Assembly: GCA_019278155.1 (NCBI GenBank)
Contig: JADMLC010000009.1
Coordinates: 62,001 to 126,000, forward strand
Length of the DNA stretch: 64,000 bases
Source: Candidatus Kinetoplastidibacterium crithidiae
GTDB lineage: Bacteria > Pseudomonadota > Gammaproteobacteria > Burkholderiales > Burkholderiaceae_B
Direction: 5' to 3'
Made by a program: the position numbers and the translations under genes
Notes under the pieces: model-generated
Databases searched by the model: none
Told to the model about the DNA's origin: nothing
What the model saw: only the letters and a program-made list of their open reading frames with translations
Shown: positions 45,580-54,800 of the stretch, piece by piece
Layout: each line of letters begins with the position of its first letter
Position numbering within the stretch: the first letter of the stretch is position 1

Positions 45580-46926
45580 TTATAAAATAAAAGACGCTAG
45601 ATCTTCTTTTGATAATATATCTCCTAATTGTTTTTCAACAAAAGTAGCATCTATTGTTAGATCTTTGTCTTTTAAAGAAGGCGCTTCAAAAGAAATATTT
45701 TCAAGAAGTTTTTCCATTACAGTATATAGTCTTCTTGCTCCTATATTCTCATTTTTTTCATTTACATAAAAGGCTATCTCTGCAATTTTATTTATTCCTT
45801 CTTCTGTAAAGATGATGTCTATACCTTCTGTTTTCATTAGGGCGATATATTGTTTAGTTAGTGATGCATCAGTATCTCTTAGTATATGTACAAAATCTTC
45901 TATTGATAATGAGTCTAATTCTACTCTAATAGGGAATCTTCCTTGTAATTCAGGAATTAGATCTGAAGGTTTTGATAAATGAAAAGCTCCTGATGCAATA
46001 AATAATATATGATCTGTTTTTATTGACCCATAACGTGTGTTAACTGTAGTTCCCTCTACTAATGGGAGAAGATCCCGTTGTACTCCATGACGAGATACCT
46101 CAATATTATCAGAACCATGTTTGCTTGCTATTTTATCTATTTCATCTAGAAATACTATGCCATTTTGTTCTACATTAGTGATTGCTTTAGATTTTATTTC
46201 ATCATCATTGATTCTTTTATTAGCTTCTTCTTCTATCATGATTTTCATTGCATTCATGATTTTCATTTTTTTATTTTTTTTCTTATCTTGGCTAATGCCA
46301 GCAAATATGCTTTTTAGCTGATCAGCCATTTCTTCCATACCTGGAGGAGTCATTATATCAAAATGTGAGACAGAGATAGGAACTGATATTTCAATTTCGA
46401 GTTCGTTAAGTTTTCCTTCTCTTAATCTTTTTCTGAATGTTTGGCGAGTATTGTTATCGACTACTGTTTTTTCTTCCTCATCTTTCCTATTTGGTGGTGG
46501 TACTAATATATCCAATATTCTCTCTTCAGCAGCTTCTTCTGCTATTGTTTTTACAGAATCTATTTCATTTTCTTTTGATTGTTTGATAGCGTTTTCTACC
46601 AAATCTCTGATTATAGTATCGACATCTCTACCAACATAACCAACTTCAGTAAACTTTGTCGCTTCTATTTTTATGAATGGAGCATTAGATAGTTTAGACA
46701 GTCTTCTAGCTATTTCTGTTTTTCCAACTCCAGTTGGTCCAATCATCAGAATATTTTTTGGATGTATTTCTTGACGTAATTCCTTGGCGACCTGTTGACG
46801 ACGCCAGCGATTTCTTAGAGCTATAGCAACAGCTCGTTTCGCACGGTTTTGCCCAATGATATGTTTGTCTAAATGGTTAACAATTTCTTCAGGGGTCATG
46901 CTTTTATGATCTGATGTTATTAGCAT
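45580..46926 (-). CDS. hslU: ATP-dependent protease ATPase subunit HslU
   Basis: HslU, 448 residues from ATG 46926 ([43 protein letters not shown]); AGGA lies upstream, and the track start is an unsupported TTG inside hslV. Walker [16 protein letters not shown], Walker [12 protein letters not shown], the pore motif GYVGRD and the I-domain (residues about 115-230). The C terminus LASFIL resembles the HslV-activating tail. It unfolds substrates for HslV in the cytoplasm. Confidence 0.96.
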   Translation of the reverse strand: MLITSDHKSMTPEEIVNHLDKHIIGQNRAKRAVAIALRNRWRRQQVAKELRQEIHPKNILMIGPTGVGKTEIARRLSKLSNAPFIKIEATKFTEVGYVGRDVDTIIRDLVENAIKQSKENEIDSVKTIAEEAAEERILDILVPPPNRKDEEEKTVVDNNTRQTFRKRLREGKLNELEIEISVPISVSHFDIMTPPGMEEMADQLKSIFAGISQDKKKNKKMKIMNAMKIMIEEEANKRINDDEIKSKAITNVEQNGIVFLDEIDKIASKHGSDNIEVSRHGVQRDLLPLVEGTTVNTRYGSIKTDHILFIASGAFHLSKPSDLIPELQGRFPIRVELDSLSIEDFVHILRDTDASLTKQYIALMKTEGIDIIFTEEGINKIAEIAFYVNEKNENIGARRLYTVMEKLLENISFEAPSLKDKDLTIDATFVEKQLGDILSKEDLASFIL

Positions 46927-46963
46927 AATGCGTGGTTTCCTTTTTGTGCAAATTATATTTGTT

Positions 46964-47497
46964 CTATAAAGTTTCAATAATATGATTATTATTCGTATAA
47001 ATACAAAGATCGCTTGCTATTTCTAATGATTTTTTGACTATTTCTTTGGTAGATAAATCAGTATTTCGTAGTAATGCTAAAGCAGAAGCATGTGCATAAG
47101 GCCCTCCTGAACCTACTGTAGCTAGACCATATTCTGGCTCGAGAACATCTCCATTACCTGTAAGAATAAAAGTTTTTGTATCATCAGCAACTATTAACAT
47201 AGCTTCTAATTTCCTAAGAAATTTATCAGTACGCCATTCCTTAGTCATTTCTACTGCGGCACGAGTTAGATTTCCTGAATATTTTTCTAGTTTTGTTTCA
47301 AATAATTCTTGTAAAGTAAAAGCATCAGAAGTTGCTCCGGCAAAGCCTGTTAATATTTTATCTTTGTACAATCGGCGTATCTTTTTTGCTGTGCTCTTGA
47401 TAACAATATTACCCATAGTAACTTGTCCATCACCTCCTATGGACACTTGATTTTTTCTTCTAACACATACTATGGTAGTGGCATGAAAATTTTCCAT
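46964..47497 (-). CDS. hslV: ATP-dependent protease subunit HslV
   Basis: HslV, 177 residues, a proteasome-like threonine peptidase. The catalytic Thr exposed after processing is in [11 protein letters not shown], and [57 protein letters not shown] are family landmarks. Operon with hslU downstream and dksA upstream. Confidence 0.97.
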   Translation of the reverse strand: MENFHATTIVCVRRKNQVSIGGDGQVTMGNIVIKSTAKKIRRLYKDKILTGFAGATSDAFTLQELFETKLEKYSGNLTRAAVEMTKEWRTDKFLRKLEAMLIVADDTKTFILTGNGDVLEPEYGLATVGSGGPYAHASALALLRNTDLSTKEIVKKSLEIASDLCIYTNNNHIIETL

Positions 47498-47540
47498 TAG
47501 AATATCCTTATTACATTTTAGCTATATTAATAAATATTTT

Positions 47541-48005
47541 TTATTGTTCCCCATATAGTTTCTGACGCATTTCTCTTCGTTCTTGTGCTTCTATAGATAA
47601 TGTTGCTGTAGGTCTTGCTAGTAGTCTAGGTATTCCTATTGGCTCTCCAGTTTCTTCGCACCAGCCATACTCCCCATTGTTAATCAACTCTATGGCTTTT
47701 TGTATTTTTTTTAATAGTTTTCTTTCTCTATCTCTGCTTTTTAATTCTAATGCATGCTCTTCTTCTATAGTTGCTCGATCTGCAGGATCAGGTACAAATT
47801 GTGTTTCTCTAAGATATTCTGTAGTTGCTTCTGCTTTTAATAAAATTTCTTGTTCCAAAGATTGCAGTTTTTGTTTAAAGAAAGCAAGTTGTATTTCATT
47901 CATATATGCTTCTTCAGGCATATTTAATATATCTTGTTCGCTAAAATTATTTATATTACTTGTAAAAGCATTAGATTTCATATTGACTATTTTGTTTTTT
48001 GTCAT
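47541..48005 (-). CDS. dksA: RNA polymerase-binding transcription factor DksA (Cys-poor form)
   Basis: DksA, 154 residues. The coiled coil carries the tip motif DPADRATIEEEHALELKSRDRERKLL with both Asp residues used in the RNA polymerase secondary channel. The zinc-finger region reads GWCEETGEPIGIPRLLARPTATLSIEAQERREM: only one of four zinc ligands remains, the others being Thr, Ser and Ala. It works with ppGpp on rRNA and amino acid promoters. It lies between a CobW GTPase gene and hslV. Confidence 0.95.
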   Translation of the reverse strand: MTKNKIVNMKSNAFTSNINNFSEQDILNMPEEAYMNEIQLAFFKQKLQSLEQEILLKAEATTEYLRETQFVPDPADRATIEEEHALELKSRDRERKLLKKIQKAIELINNGEYGWCEETGEPIGIPRLLARPTATLSIEAQERREMRQKLYGEQ

Positions 48006-48072
48006 ACAAATACTCCACCATAGATTACCATTATCACCCTATAGATTGAGAAATTTAAAGCTGTTATATTAT

Positions 48073-49092
48073 TTACTTTACGGTGCATAATTCTAACCCA
48101 TGTATAAATAATTCTCTAGGTAGTTTTCTCCCTATAAATACCATTTTAGTGTTTGGTTTTTCTGATTTCTTCCATGGTTTGCCAGGTTCTGCACCCATGA
48201 GCATGTGTACTCCTTGAAAAAGAATTCGTTTATCTAATCCATGCATATATAAAATACCTTTGTATCGCAACATATCAGGACCGAATTCTTGTGATATTTG
48301 TGATAAGAATTTTTCTAATTTTTCTGAATCAAATGCTTTCTCACTATAAAAAGTGAAAGAAACTATATCGTCGTGATGATGATGATTGCATTTTTCGGTA
48401 CATTCATGATTTTCATTATTTAAAAACTGGGGGTCTATATCTAAAATATCATCTAAGTTAAAACCGCTTATATTAAGAAGTGATGGTATATCGATAGAGT
48501 CTAGTAATAATTTTTTGATAGTGGCTCTTGGGTTTATATGAATTAAACGACTTTGTAATTTAAGTAATTCTTCTTCAGATACTAGATCACATTTAGAAAT
48601 TAATATAACATCAGCAAAGCCTATTTGTTTTTGAGCTTCTATTTGTTCATCAAGAGTTTTTGGGGCATGTTTAGCATCTACTAATGTGATTATTGCATCT
48701 AACATGTAATTTTTTGCAATATAATCATCTATGAAAAAAGTCTGACATAATGGTCCTGGATCTGCTAATCCAGTTGTTTCAATTATTACACGATCAAAAT
48801 TTATTTGTTTTATTTGTAGTTTTTTATGAAGATTTGATAATGTGTCAACCATATCTCCTCGTATTGTGCAGCAAACGCAACCATTAGATAATTCTATGAT
48901 TTCTTCATTATTATTTTGAACAAGAATTTCATTATCTATGTTTTCTGATCCAAACTCATTTTCTATTACTGCTAATTTTAGCCCATGTTGTGTTGATAAA
49001 ATTTTATTTAATAGGGTTGTTTTACCAGCGCCTAGAAATCCTGTAATAATTGTTACAGGTATAATATTTTGTAAAGTTTTTGCTGGAGTCAT
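48073..49092 (-). CDS. CobW/COG0523 family GTPase (putative metal chaperone)
   Basis: A 339-residue G3E GTPase from ATG 49092, chosen because AGGA is eight bases upstream; the track starts nine codons earlier. Walker A GFLGAGKTTLLN, the metal-binding GCVCCT (CxCC), ETTGLADPGPL, and SKCDLV; the linker has the His-rich ECTEKCNHHHHDD, then the CobW C-terminal domain (SFTFYSEKAFDSEKLEKFL...GILYMHGLDKRILFQGVHML). Such proteins deliver zinc or other metals. Upstream of dksA in probable operon. Confidence 0.92.
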   Translation of the reverse strand: MTPAKTLQNIIPVTIITGFLGAGKTTLLNKILSTQHGLKLAVIENEFGSENIDNEILVQNNNEEIIELSNGCVCCTIRGDMVDTLSNLHKKLQIKQINFDRVIIETTGLADPGPLCQTFFIDDYIAKNYMLDAIITLVDAKHAPKTLDEQIEAQKQIGFADVILISKCDLVSEEELLKLQSRLIHINPRATIKKLLLDSIDIPSLLNISGFNLDDILDIDPQFLNNENHECTEKCNHHHHDDIVSFTFYSEKAFDSEKLEKFLSQISQEFGPDMLRYKGILYMHGLDKRILFQGVHMLMGAEPGKPWKKSEKPNTKMVFIGRKLPRELFIHGLELCTVK

Positions 49093-49269
49093 AAACATGT
49101 TCCTAATTGGCATAAACATAATTACATAAAGTAATATGTTTTGTTTGAAATTAATTACATTATTATTGCTTTATATAACTAATAACTTTTAGTTTTTAAT
49201 AGCAATTATTTAATTTGTTAAAGAAGTGTAAGCATATTTTATAGATAATTTTGCGTCAATATTGGTACC

Positions 49270-50244
49270 TTATGATTTTTTTGCCCTTGGATGTGTTTTG
49301 TCATATATGGATGATAAGTGTTGAAAGTCTAGTTTGGTATATATTTGAGTAGTAGTAATGCTTTTATGTCCAAGAAGTTCTTGTACAGCTCTTAAATCTT
49401 GAGATGATTGTAGTAAATGACTAGCAAAACTATGTCTTATGGCATGAGGCGACATATTTCCAGGAATATTCATATTTAATGATATTTTTTTTAGTTGAAT
49501 TTGTATTACCCTAGGTGAAATTCTTTGGCCTTTTATACCTAAAAATAAGGCAGGAATATCTTCCTCTCTAGTTTTGTTAGATATAAATTTATCTCGTACA
49601 TTTATCCATGCTTTTAAACTAAATAAAGCAGTTTTACCTATTGGAAGTATACGTTGTTTATTGCCTTTTCCTAACACTATAATTTCTGCGCGATCCATAT
49701 AAAGCCAGCTTTTGGATGTATAATTTTTATTTTTTGTATATTTTAAGTCTGTGGATATTAATTCTGATAAGCGTAATCCACTTGAATAAAATAATTCAAG
49801 TATGGCTTGATCTCTAATGGTTACTGGGTCTGCATCTTTTGTTTTTATCTTATCTAAATTGCCATCTAATAAAGATTTCATTTGATCTACAGAAATAGAT
49901 TTCGGTAGTTCTTTTGTTGGTTTAGGAGTTTTTATATCATTAAGTGGAGTTAGATTCATGTTTATTCGCAAAGAATACCATTTATAAAAATTTTTCCATG
50001 ATGATATCATCCTACCTAGTCCTCTTGCGCCTAGTCCCAAAGAATATTTTTGTGATATAAATTTTCTAGCTAATTCTGAATTCAGATCTTTTATATCTAA
50101 ATCTTCTAATTCTAGCATTTTACATAATTGTGTAATATCCCTTTTATAATTCTCAATAGTATTCTTTGAATACCTCAAATTTGCACTTAAATATAGTAAC
50201 CACTGTTCTATAATTTGTGTTATTTCACTATTTTTGTAAGCCAT
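49270..50244 (-). CDS. xerC: tyrosine recombinase XerC
   Basis: A 324-residue tyrosine recombinase. N-terminal SAM-like DNA-binding domain (IIEQWLLYLSANLRYSKNTIENYKRDITQLC), then catalytic residues: Arg in LFYSSGLRLSELIS, Lys in GKGNKQR, HAIRHSFASHLL (HxxR), LGHKSITTTQIYTKL (His and the Tyr nucleophile). XerC/XerD resolve chromosome dimers at dif. Its place just downstream of dapF supports XerC over XerD. Slight length excess over 300 comes from small Lys/Asn-rich insertions. Confidence 0.92.
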   Translation of the reverse strand: MAYKNSEITQIIEQWLLYLSANLRYSKNTIENYKRDITQLCKMLELEDLDIKDLNSELARKFISQKYSLGLGARGLGRMISSWKNFYKWYSLRINMNLTPLNDIKTPKPTKELPKSISVDQMKSLLDGNLDKIKTKDADPVTIRDQAILELFYSSGLRLSELISTDLKYTKNKNYTSKSWLYMDRAEIIVLGKGNKQRILPIGKTALFSLKAWINVRDKFISNKTREEDIPALFLGIKGQRISPRVIQIQLKKISLNMNIPGNMSPHAIRHSFASHLLQSSQDLRAVQELLGHKSITTTQIYTKLDFQHLSSIYDKTHPRAKKS

Positions 50245-50270
50245 ATAATTAGAGGAGGATATTTTGATGT

Positions 50271-51161
50271 TTATAGTAGCTTTGTATCAATAGATTCTTT
50301 TAATATCTCATCTAATTTTATTTTTCCATCGAATACAAAACTTGCAGGTCCTGTCATTTTAATGTCACTACCATTCCAATCTATTGATATTGTTCCTCCT
50401 TTAGTTTGTACATGAACAGGTGATTGAAGCAGGCCTCTTCTTATACCAGATACAACTGCCGCACATGCTCCAGTTCCACAAGCTAAAGTTTCTCCGGCTC
50501 CACGTTCGTAAACACGTAAAAGAATATGGTGAGAATCTTTTATTTGCATAAAACCAACATTTACTTTATTAGGAAATCTATTGTGTGATTCTATGATTGG
50601 TCCAATTATAGATACTAGATCTGTATTGATGTTATCTATTTCTATCACGGCATGTGGATTTGATATAGATAATACAGATAAGAGGACTATCCCATTATTT
50701 TCAGTTTTTATTTCCCATATTTTTTCTAATGACTTAGTATTATAAGTTAAGTTATCCGTGTTAAATGGTAGGCTTTGATGGTCAAAAGAAGGTTTTCCCA
50801 TATTGACAGTTACAGAACCATCAGAGTTTTCATTAAGACTAATTAATCCGTTTTTTATTTCTGCTATTATAGGATTTTCATTGCTCAGTTTTTTTTGATG
50901 TACGAATTTAACAAAGCAACGGGCCCCATTACCACAATTTTCGACTTCATTACCATCAGAATTAAATATTCTGTATTTAAAATTGGCATTGGGTAGGGAA
51001 GTTTTTTCTATTAGTAGGATTTGGTCTGCACCAATACCAAAATGTCGGTCAGCTATAGATTTTGCTATTTTTGTTGTCATCTTGAAATTTTGATTTATGC
51101 AGTCTATCACTATAAAATCATTACCGATGCCATGCATTTTGGTAAAATGTAGATATGTCAT
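50271..51161 (-). CDS. dapF: diaminopimelate epimerase
   Basis: DapF, 296 residues, converts LL- to meso-diaminopimelate, for peptidoglycan and for lysine through LysA. The two catalytic Cys lie in EVENCGNGARCF (residue about 76) and GETLACGTGACAAV (about 225), each with the supporting GN or GT motif. It begins MTYLHFTKMHGIGNDFIVID, typical. Normal length. Confidence 0.97.
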   Translation of the reverse strand: MTYLHFTKMHGIGNDFIVIDCINQNFKMTTKIAKSIADRHFGIGADQILLIEKTSLPNANFKYRIFNSDGNEVENCGNGARCFVKFVHQKKLSNENPIIAEIKNGLISLNENSDGSVTVNMGKPSFDHQSLPFNTDNLTYNTKSLEKIWEIKTENNGIVLLSVLSISNPHAVIEIDNINTDLVSIIGPIIESHNRFPNKVNVGFMQIKDSHHILLRVYERGAGETLACGTGACAAVVSGIRRGLLQSPVHVQTKGGTISIDWNGSDIKMTGPASFVFDGKIKLDEILKESIDTKLL

Positions 51162-51524
51162 ATTAAACCTTATTTAATATTTTAAATTGTTAGTATCTAT
51201 TTAATGCCACTTATATAATACATGTTATGCAAATTTCAAGTGTATTTTTTAGATTTCGTATTCCAGGGCATCATATAAACTATAGTAATATTTTTGTGTC
51301 GATTCTTATTTAAATAATTTTATTTGTAAATTTATGATTTTTATCAGAATTAGTCTATATGATGTACTCTTTTTATCATAGTAATTAATTTTTATTTGAA
51401 ACTTTTTTTAGATATATGATACATCTTTAGGTTAATCTCATTCTATAAATTGGTTTTTTAAAACAAATATTTTAGTAAATAATTAGTCAAAATTAAATAA
51501 AATAGAAATTTAGAAGGATTTTTT
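51162..51524. other. 363-base AT-rich gap between dapF and metK
   Basis: Divergent promoters for dapF and metK must be here, but I see no strong hairpin, no SAM riboswitch-like block and no reading frame of note. A short GC-richer patch (about 51260-51272, CGTATTCCAGGGC) could be debris of a lost gene. Nothing firm. Confidence 0.45.
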
Positions 51525-52682
51525 GTGATTAGTGAAGAATTTTTGTTTACCTCAGAATCTGTTTCTGAAGGACATCCTGATAAGGTTGCTGATCAGATTT
51601 CAGATGCAATATTGGATGAGGTTTTAGCTCAGGATTCTGATGCTCGTGTAGCTGCAGAAACTTTATGTGGGAATAATATAGTTATTTTGACTGGCGAGAT
51701 TTCTGCTGATGTAAGTGTTGATTATGTTAGTGTAGCACGTAATTGTCTTAAGAGAATCGGTTATAAAGATATTGATTATGGCATGGATTATAGAAATTGC
51801 CATGTTCTTTTGTCTTATAACCAGCAGTCTCCTGATATTGCTGTTGGATTAATTGCAGAGGAAGAGTTGAATCAAGGAGCTGGAGATCAGGGCATTATGT
51901 TTGGCTATGCTTGTGACGACACTCCAGATTTTATGCCTGCTCCAATATGGTATTCTCATAGGTTAGTACAACGACAAAGCGAGTTGAGAAGAGATGGGCG
52001 ATTACCTTGGTTAAGACCAGATGCAAAATCACAGGTAACTTTTCGTTATATAGATGGCAAGGCAGTTGAAGTTGATACTATTGTTTTTTCCACGCAGCAT
52101 TCTACAGATATAGAGATAAATAATTTGAGAGAAGCTGTGATAGAAGAAATTATTAAGCCATCTTTCCCAGTTAAATTTATTAATAATAGAACAAAATTCT
52201 TAATAAATCCTACTGGTCGTTTTGTTATAGGTGGACCCAAAGGAGATTGTGGAATAACAGGTCGTAAGATTATCGTTGATACTTATGGCGGAGCATGTCC
52301 TCATGGAGGAGGGGCCTTTTCAGGAAAGGATCCATCTAAGGTAGATCGGTCTGCTTCATATATGGCGAGATATATTGCAAAAAATATAGTTGCATCAGGG
52401 ATAACAAGAAAATGCCAAGTCCAAATCAGTTATGCTATAGGTATAGCGGAACCAATAAATGTTAGTGTTTATACAGGTGATACTTATATTGTACCTAATC
52501 AAAAATTGTCTAAAATAGTTCGTGATAACTTTGATTTGCGCCCCAAGAGTATTATTAATTTATTAAAATTGCAAAGGCCTATATATTTTAAAACAGCTAC
52601 TTATGGTCATTTTGGTCGCTCAGAACCAGAGTTTACGTGGGAACATATTGACCAAACTGCTATTTTTAGAGATAGTTTATAG
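51525..52682 (+). CDS. metK: S-adenosylmethionine synthetase
   Basis: MetK, 385 residues, makes the methyl donor SAM from methionine and ATP. GTG start at 51525 with AGAAGGA upstream, giving (M)[30 protein letters not shown]. Also [12 protein letters not shown] (the hexapeptide-type signature), [27 protein letters not shown] and [16 protein letters not shown]. Complete. Confidence 0.98.
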   Translation: MISEEFLFTSESVSEGHPDKVADQISDAILDEVLAQDSDARVAAETLCGNNIVILTGEISADVSVDYVSVARNCLKRIGYKDIDYGMDYRNCHVLLSYNQQSPDIAVGLIAEEELNQGAGDQGIMFGYACDDTPDFMPAPIWYSHRLVQRQSELRRDGRLPWLRPDAKSQVTFRYIDGKAVEVDTIVFSTQHSTDIEINNLREAVIEEIIKPSFPVKFINNRTKFLINPTGRFVIGGPKGDCGITGRKIIVDTYGGACPHGGGAFSGKDPSKVDRSASYMARYIAKNIVASGITRKCQVQISYAIGIAEPINVSVYTGDTYIVPNQKLSKIVRDNFDLRPKSIINLLKLQRPIYFKTATYGHFGRSEPEFTWEHIDQTAIFRDSL

Positions 52683-52701
52683 TTGACATATCATACAAGC
52701 C

Positions 52702-52902
52702 ATGTCTTATAAAAAAAACCAGTTTAGTGTATCTTTGATTTCAGATTCTCCTTGTATAGCAGTTTGTTCTACCTTGTTTGATGATATTTGTAAAGGTTGT
52801 GGCAGAACTGCTTATGAGGTTGCTCATTGGGTATCACTCACCGAAAAACAAAAGATAGAAATATGGAATAGAATTAGAAAAGAAGGTTATCCAAAACGAT
52901 GA
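52702..52902 (+). CDS. DUF1289 small Cys-rich protein
   Basis: 66 residues with the DUF1289 pattern SPCIAVCSTLFDDICKGCGRTAYEVAHWVSLTEKQKIEIWNRI: two CxxxC/CxxC-type Cys pairs suggest a small metal-binding domain. Function unknown. It follows metK by 19 bases and may be co-transcribed. Confidence 0.88.
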   Translation: MSYKKNQFSVSLISDSPCIAVCSTLFDDICKGCGRTAYEVAHWVSLTEKQKIEIWNRIRKEGYPKR

Positions 52903-52986
52903 AAGTTCTATTTTATTAATAATTATTGTTATATTTATAATATGTAGACTTTATACTGAAATAATTTATAATGCGGTTTTCTTGAG

Positions 52987-53619
52987 CTATGATGGTTTTT
53001 TTTCCCATCCTTTTGTTGTTAGAATGGCATCTAATGTCATATCATGGGAAGCTGCCTTATAAGATATATCTGTGATTAAACCACATTCCCAAGATATTCC
53101 GATAGAAATAAATTTGTGTCCATTTTTCATTAAGCTTGATAATGTTCTGTCATAATAACCTTTTCCATATCCTATCCTATCTCCATTTTTGGTGAAACCC
53201 AATGTTGGTATCAGTATTATATTTGGTACTAAGTATTGGTTTGATATTGGTTCTAGAATATTAAATTTTCCTGTTTTCATAACTGTTTCAGTTGTCCATA
53301 GTTTAAATGAAAGAGGATGATTTATTTTTTCTATTGTAGGTAAACAAATATTTAATTTTTGATTTGAGGAACATATATATAAAAAATCTATAAGGCGAGG
53401 TTCGTATTTTAATGGCCAGAATCCGGCAAGATTTATTTTATCAGCAGGTTTTTTTAAGTTTGTATTATTAGTTATTGATAATACCCATTTCAATAGTGAT
53501 GATTCTATTTTTTTGCTTCCGATATGCATTTCATCTTTTGATAACTTAGATCTTTTTTGTTTCAAATCAGATCTTATTGTTTCAGAAATATTACTATGTT
53601 TATTTTCTAATGTTATCAT
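52987..53619 (-). CDS. 5-formyltetrahydrofolate cyclo-ligase
   Basis: A 210-residue member of the 5-FCL family (also called YgfA or FAU1). SETIRSDLKQKRSKLSKDEM is the N-terminal basic helix; PTLGFTKNGDRIGYGKGYYDRTLS is the diagnostic substrate/ATP motif; GISWECGLI follows. It returns 5-formyl-THF to the folate pool. Convergent with the DUF1289 gene and divergent from cca. Usually it lies near zapA and 6S RNA; that link is broken here. Confidence 0.92.
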   Translation of the reverse strand: MITLENKHSNISETIRSDLKQKRSKLSKDEMHIGSKKIESSLLKWVLSITNNTNLKKPADKINLAGFWPLKYEPRLIDFLYICSSNQKLNICLPTIEKINHPLSFKLWTTETVMKTGKFNILEPISNQYLVPNIILIPTLGFTKNGDRIGYGKGYYDRTLSSLMKNGHKFISIGISWECGLITDISYKAASHDMTLDAILTTKGWEKKPS

Positions 53620-53702
53620 TCTAAATTCCTAATGTTATTTTTAGTTTATAAGTTTTTGTCTACATAAATTTAAATGATACAAGATATTAAATTTTAAAAG
53701 AA

Positions 53703-54800
53703 ATGTTTGATATAAGAGAAGATATATTTACAAAAGGTTTGAGATTTTATATTGTTGGTGGTGCTGTGAGAGATAAGATATTGGGTTTGCATCAACAAGG
53801 AGATAAAGATTGGGTAGTAGTTGGGTCTAGTCCAGAAGAAATGGAGAATAGGGGTTTTAAGAAAGTTGGCAAAAATTTTCCTGTTTTTTTGCATCCAATA
53901 ACTAAGGAAGAATATGCTTTGGCTAGAACAGAGCATAAGGTTGCCATTGGACATAAAGGTTTTGAATTTAACGTTGATTCTTACATTACTCTTGAGGATG
54001 ATTTATTTAGAAGGGATCTTACTATAAATGCTATAGCCTATGACTGTATAAATAGGGAAATTATTGATCCTTTTAACGGTCTTAGAGACATTAGATTTGG
54101 TATTTTGCGTCATGTAAGCTCATCTTTTAGAGAAGATCCGCTTAGACTCATTAGATTGGCTCGTTTTAGTGCAAAATTTAATAAATTTAGTATTTATAAA
54201 GATACAATAGATTTTTGTAAAATAATGACAAAAAATGGAGAGTTAGCTTCTTTGAGTAAAGAACGAGTTTGGAAAGAAGTCTCGAAAGGACTTATGATGA
54301 AAAATCCTATAAATATGTTTAATTTTTTAAAGAAAGTAGAAGCATTAGATATAGTTATGCCTGAACTAGTTTTGTCTAATCGTGTAAATAATTTTTTAAA
54401 AAGTATTTCTGATGAAATAAATTTATATACAAGATATGCTTTTTTATGCATAGATACAGTAGATAGATCTTTATTAAGTAAACGTTTAGGTGTTCAATCT
54501 ATGTGTAGAAATTATGCAGAATTATTGCCGTTTATTTTAGAAATATTAGATTGCAATAAGTCTTTAGGTGAGAAATTCTTAATTTTAGAAAAATGTGATG
54601 CATTTAGAAGATATGGTCGTTTTATAGAGCTATTAAAATCTTGTGAATGTATATTAAAGATTAATGTGCAGGATATTTTGTTCAGATTAGAGAATGTCTT
54701 AAATATTAATTTAGGAAATTATTTGATTGAAACAGATCCAAGAAAACGAAAAGAATTAGTTAGGCAAGCGAGATTATTAGCTTTTCAGAGTGAAGATTAA
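53703..54800 (+). CDS. cca: CCA-adding enzyme, lacking the HD motif
   Basis: Class II tRNA nucleotidyltransferase, 365 residues. Head and neck are well kept: IVGGAVRDKILG, DKDWVVVGSSPEEM with the catalytic DxD, RRDLTINAIAYD, and FREDPLRLIRLARFSAKF. E. coli Cca (412) has an HD phosphohydrolase domain from about 228; here the region after LPELVL (SNRVNNFLKSISDEINLYTRYAFLCIDT) is short and has no H...HD pattern. So CCA addition is probably kept but the phosphatase/phosphodiesterase activity lost. Its 3-prime end overlaps the opposing methyltransferase gene by 24 bases. Confidence 0.93.
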   Translation: MFDIREDIFTKGLRFYIVGGAVRDKILGLHQQGDKDWVVVGSSPEEMENRGFKKVGKNFPVFLHPITKEEYALARTEHKVAIGHKGFEFNVDSYITLEDDLFRRDLTINAIAYDCINREIIDPFNGLRDIRFGILRHVSSSFREDPLRLIRLARFSAKFNKFSIYKDTIDFCKIMTKNGELASLSKERVWKEVSKGLMMKNPINMFNFLKKVEALDIVMPELVLSNRVNNFLKSISDEINLYTRYAFLCIDTVDRSLLSKRLGVQSMCRNYAELLPFILEILDCNKSLGEKFLILEKCDAFRRYGRFIELLKSCECILKINVQDILFRLENVLNINLGNYLIETDPRKRKELVRQARLLAFQSED

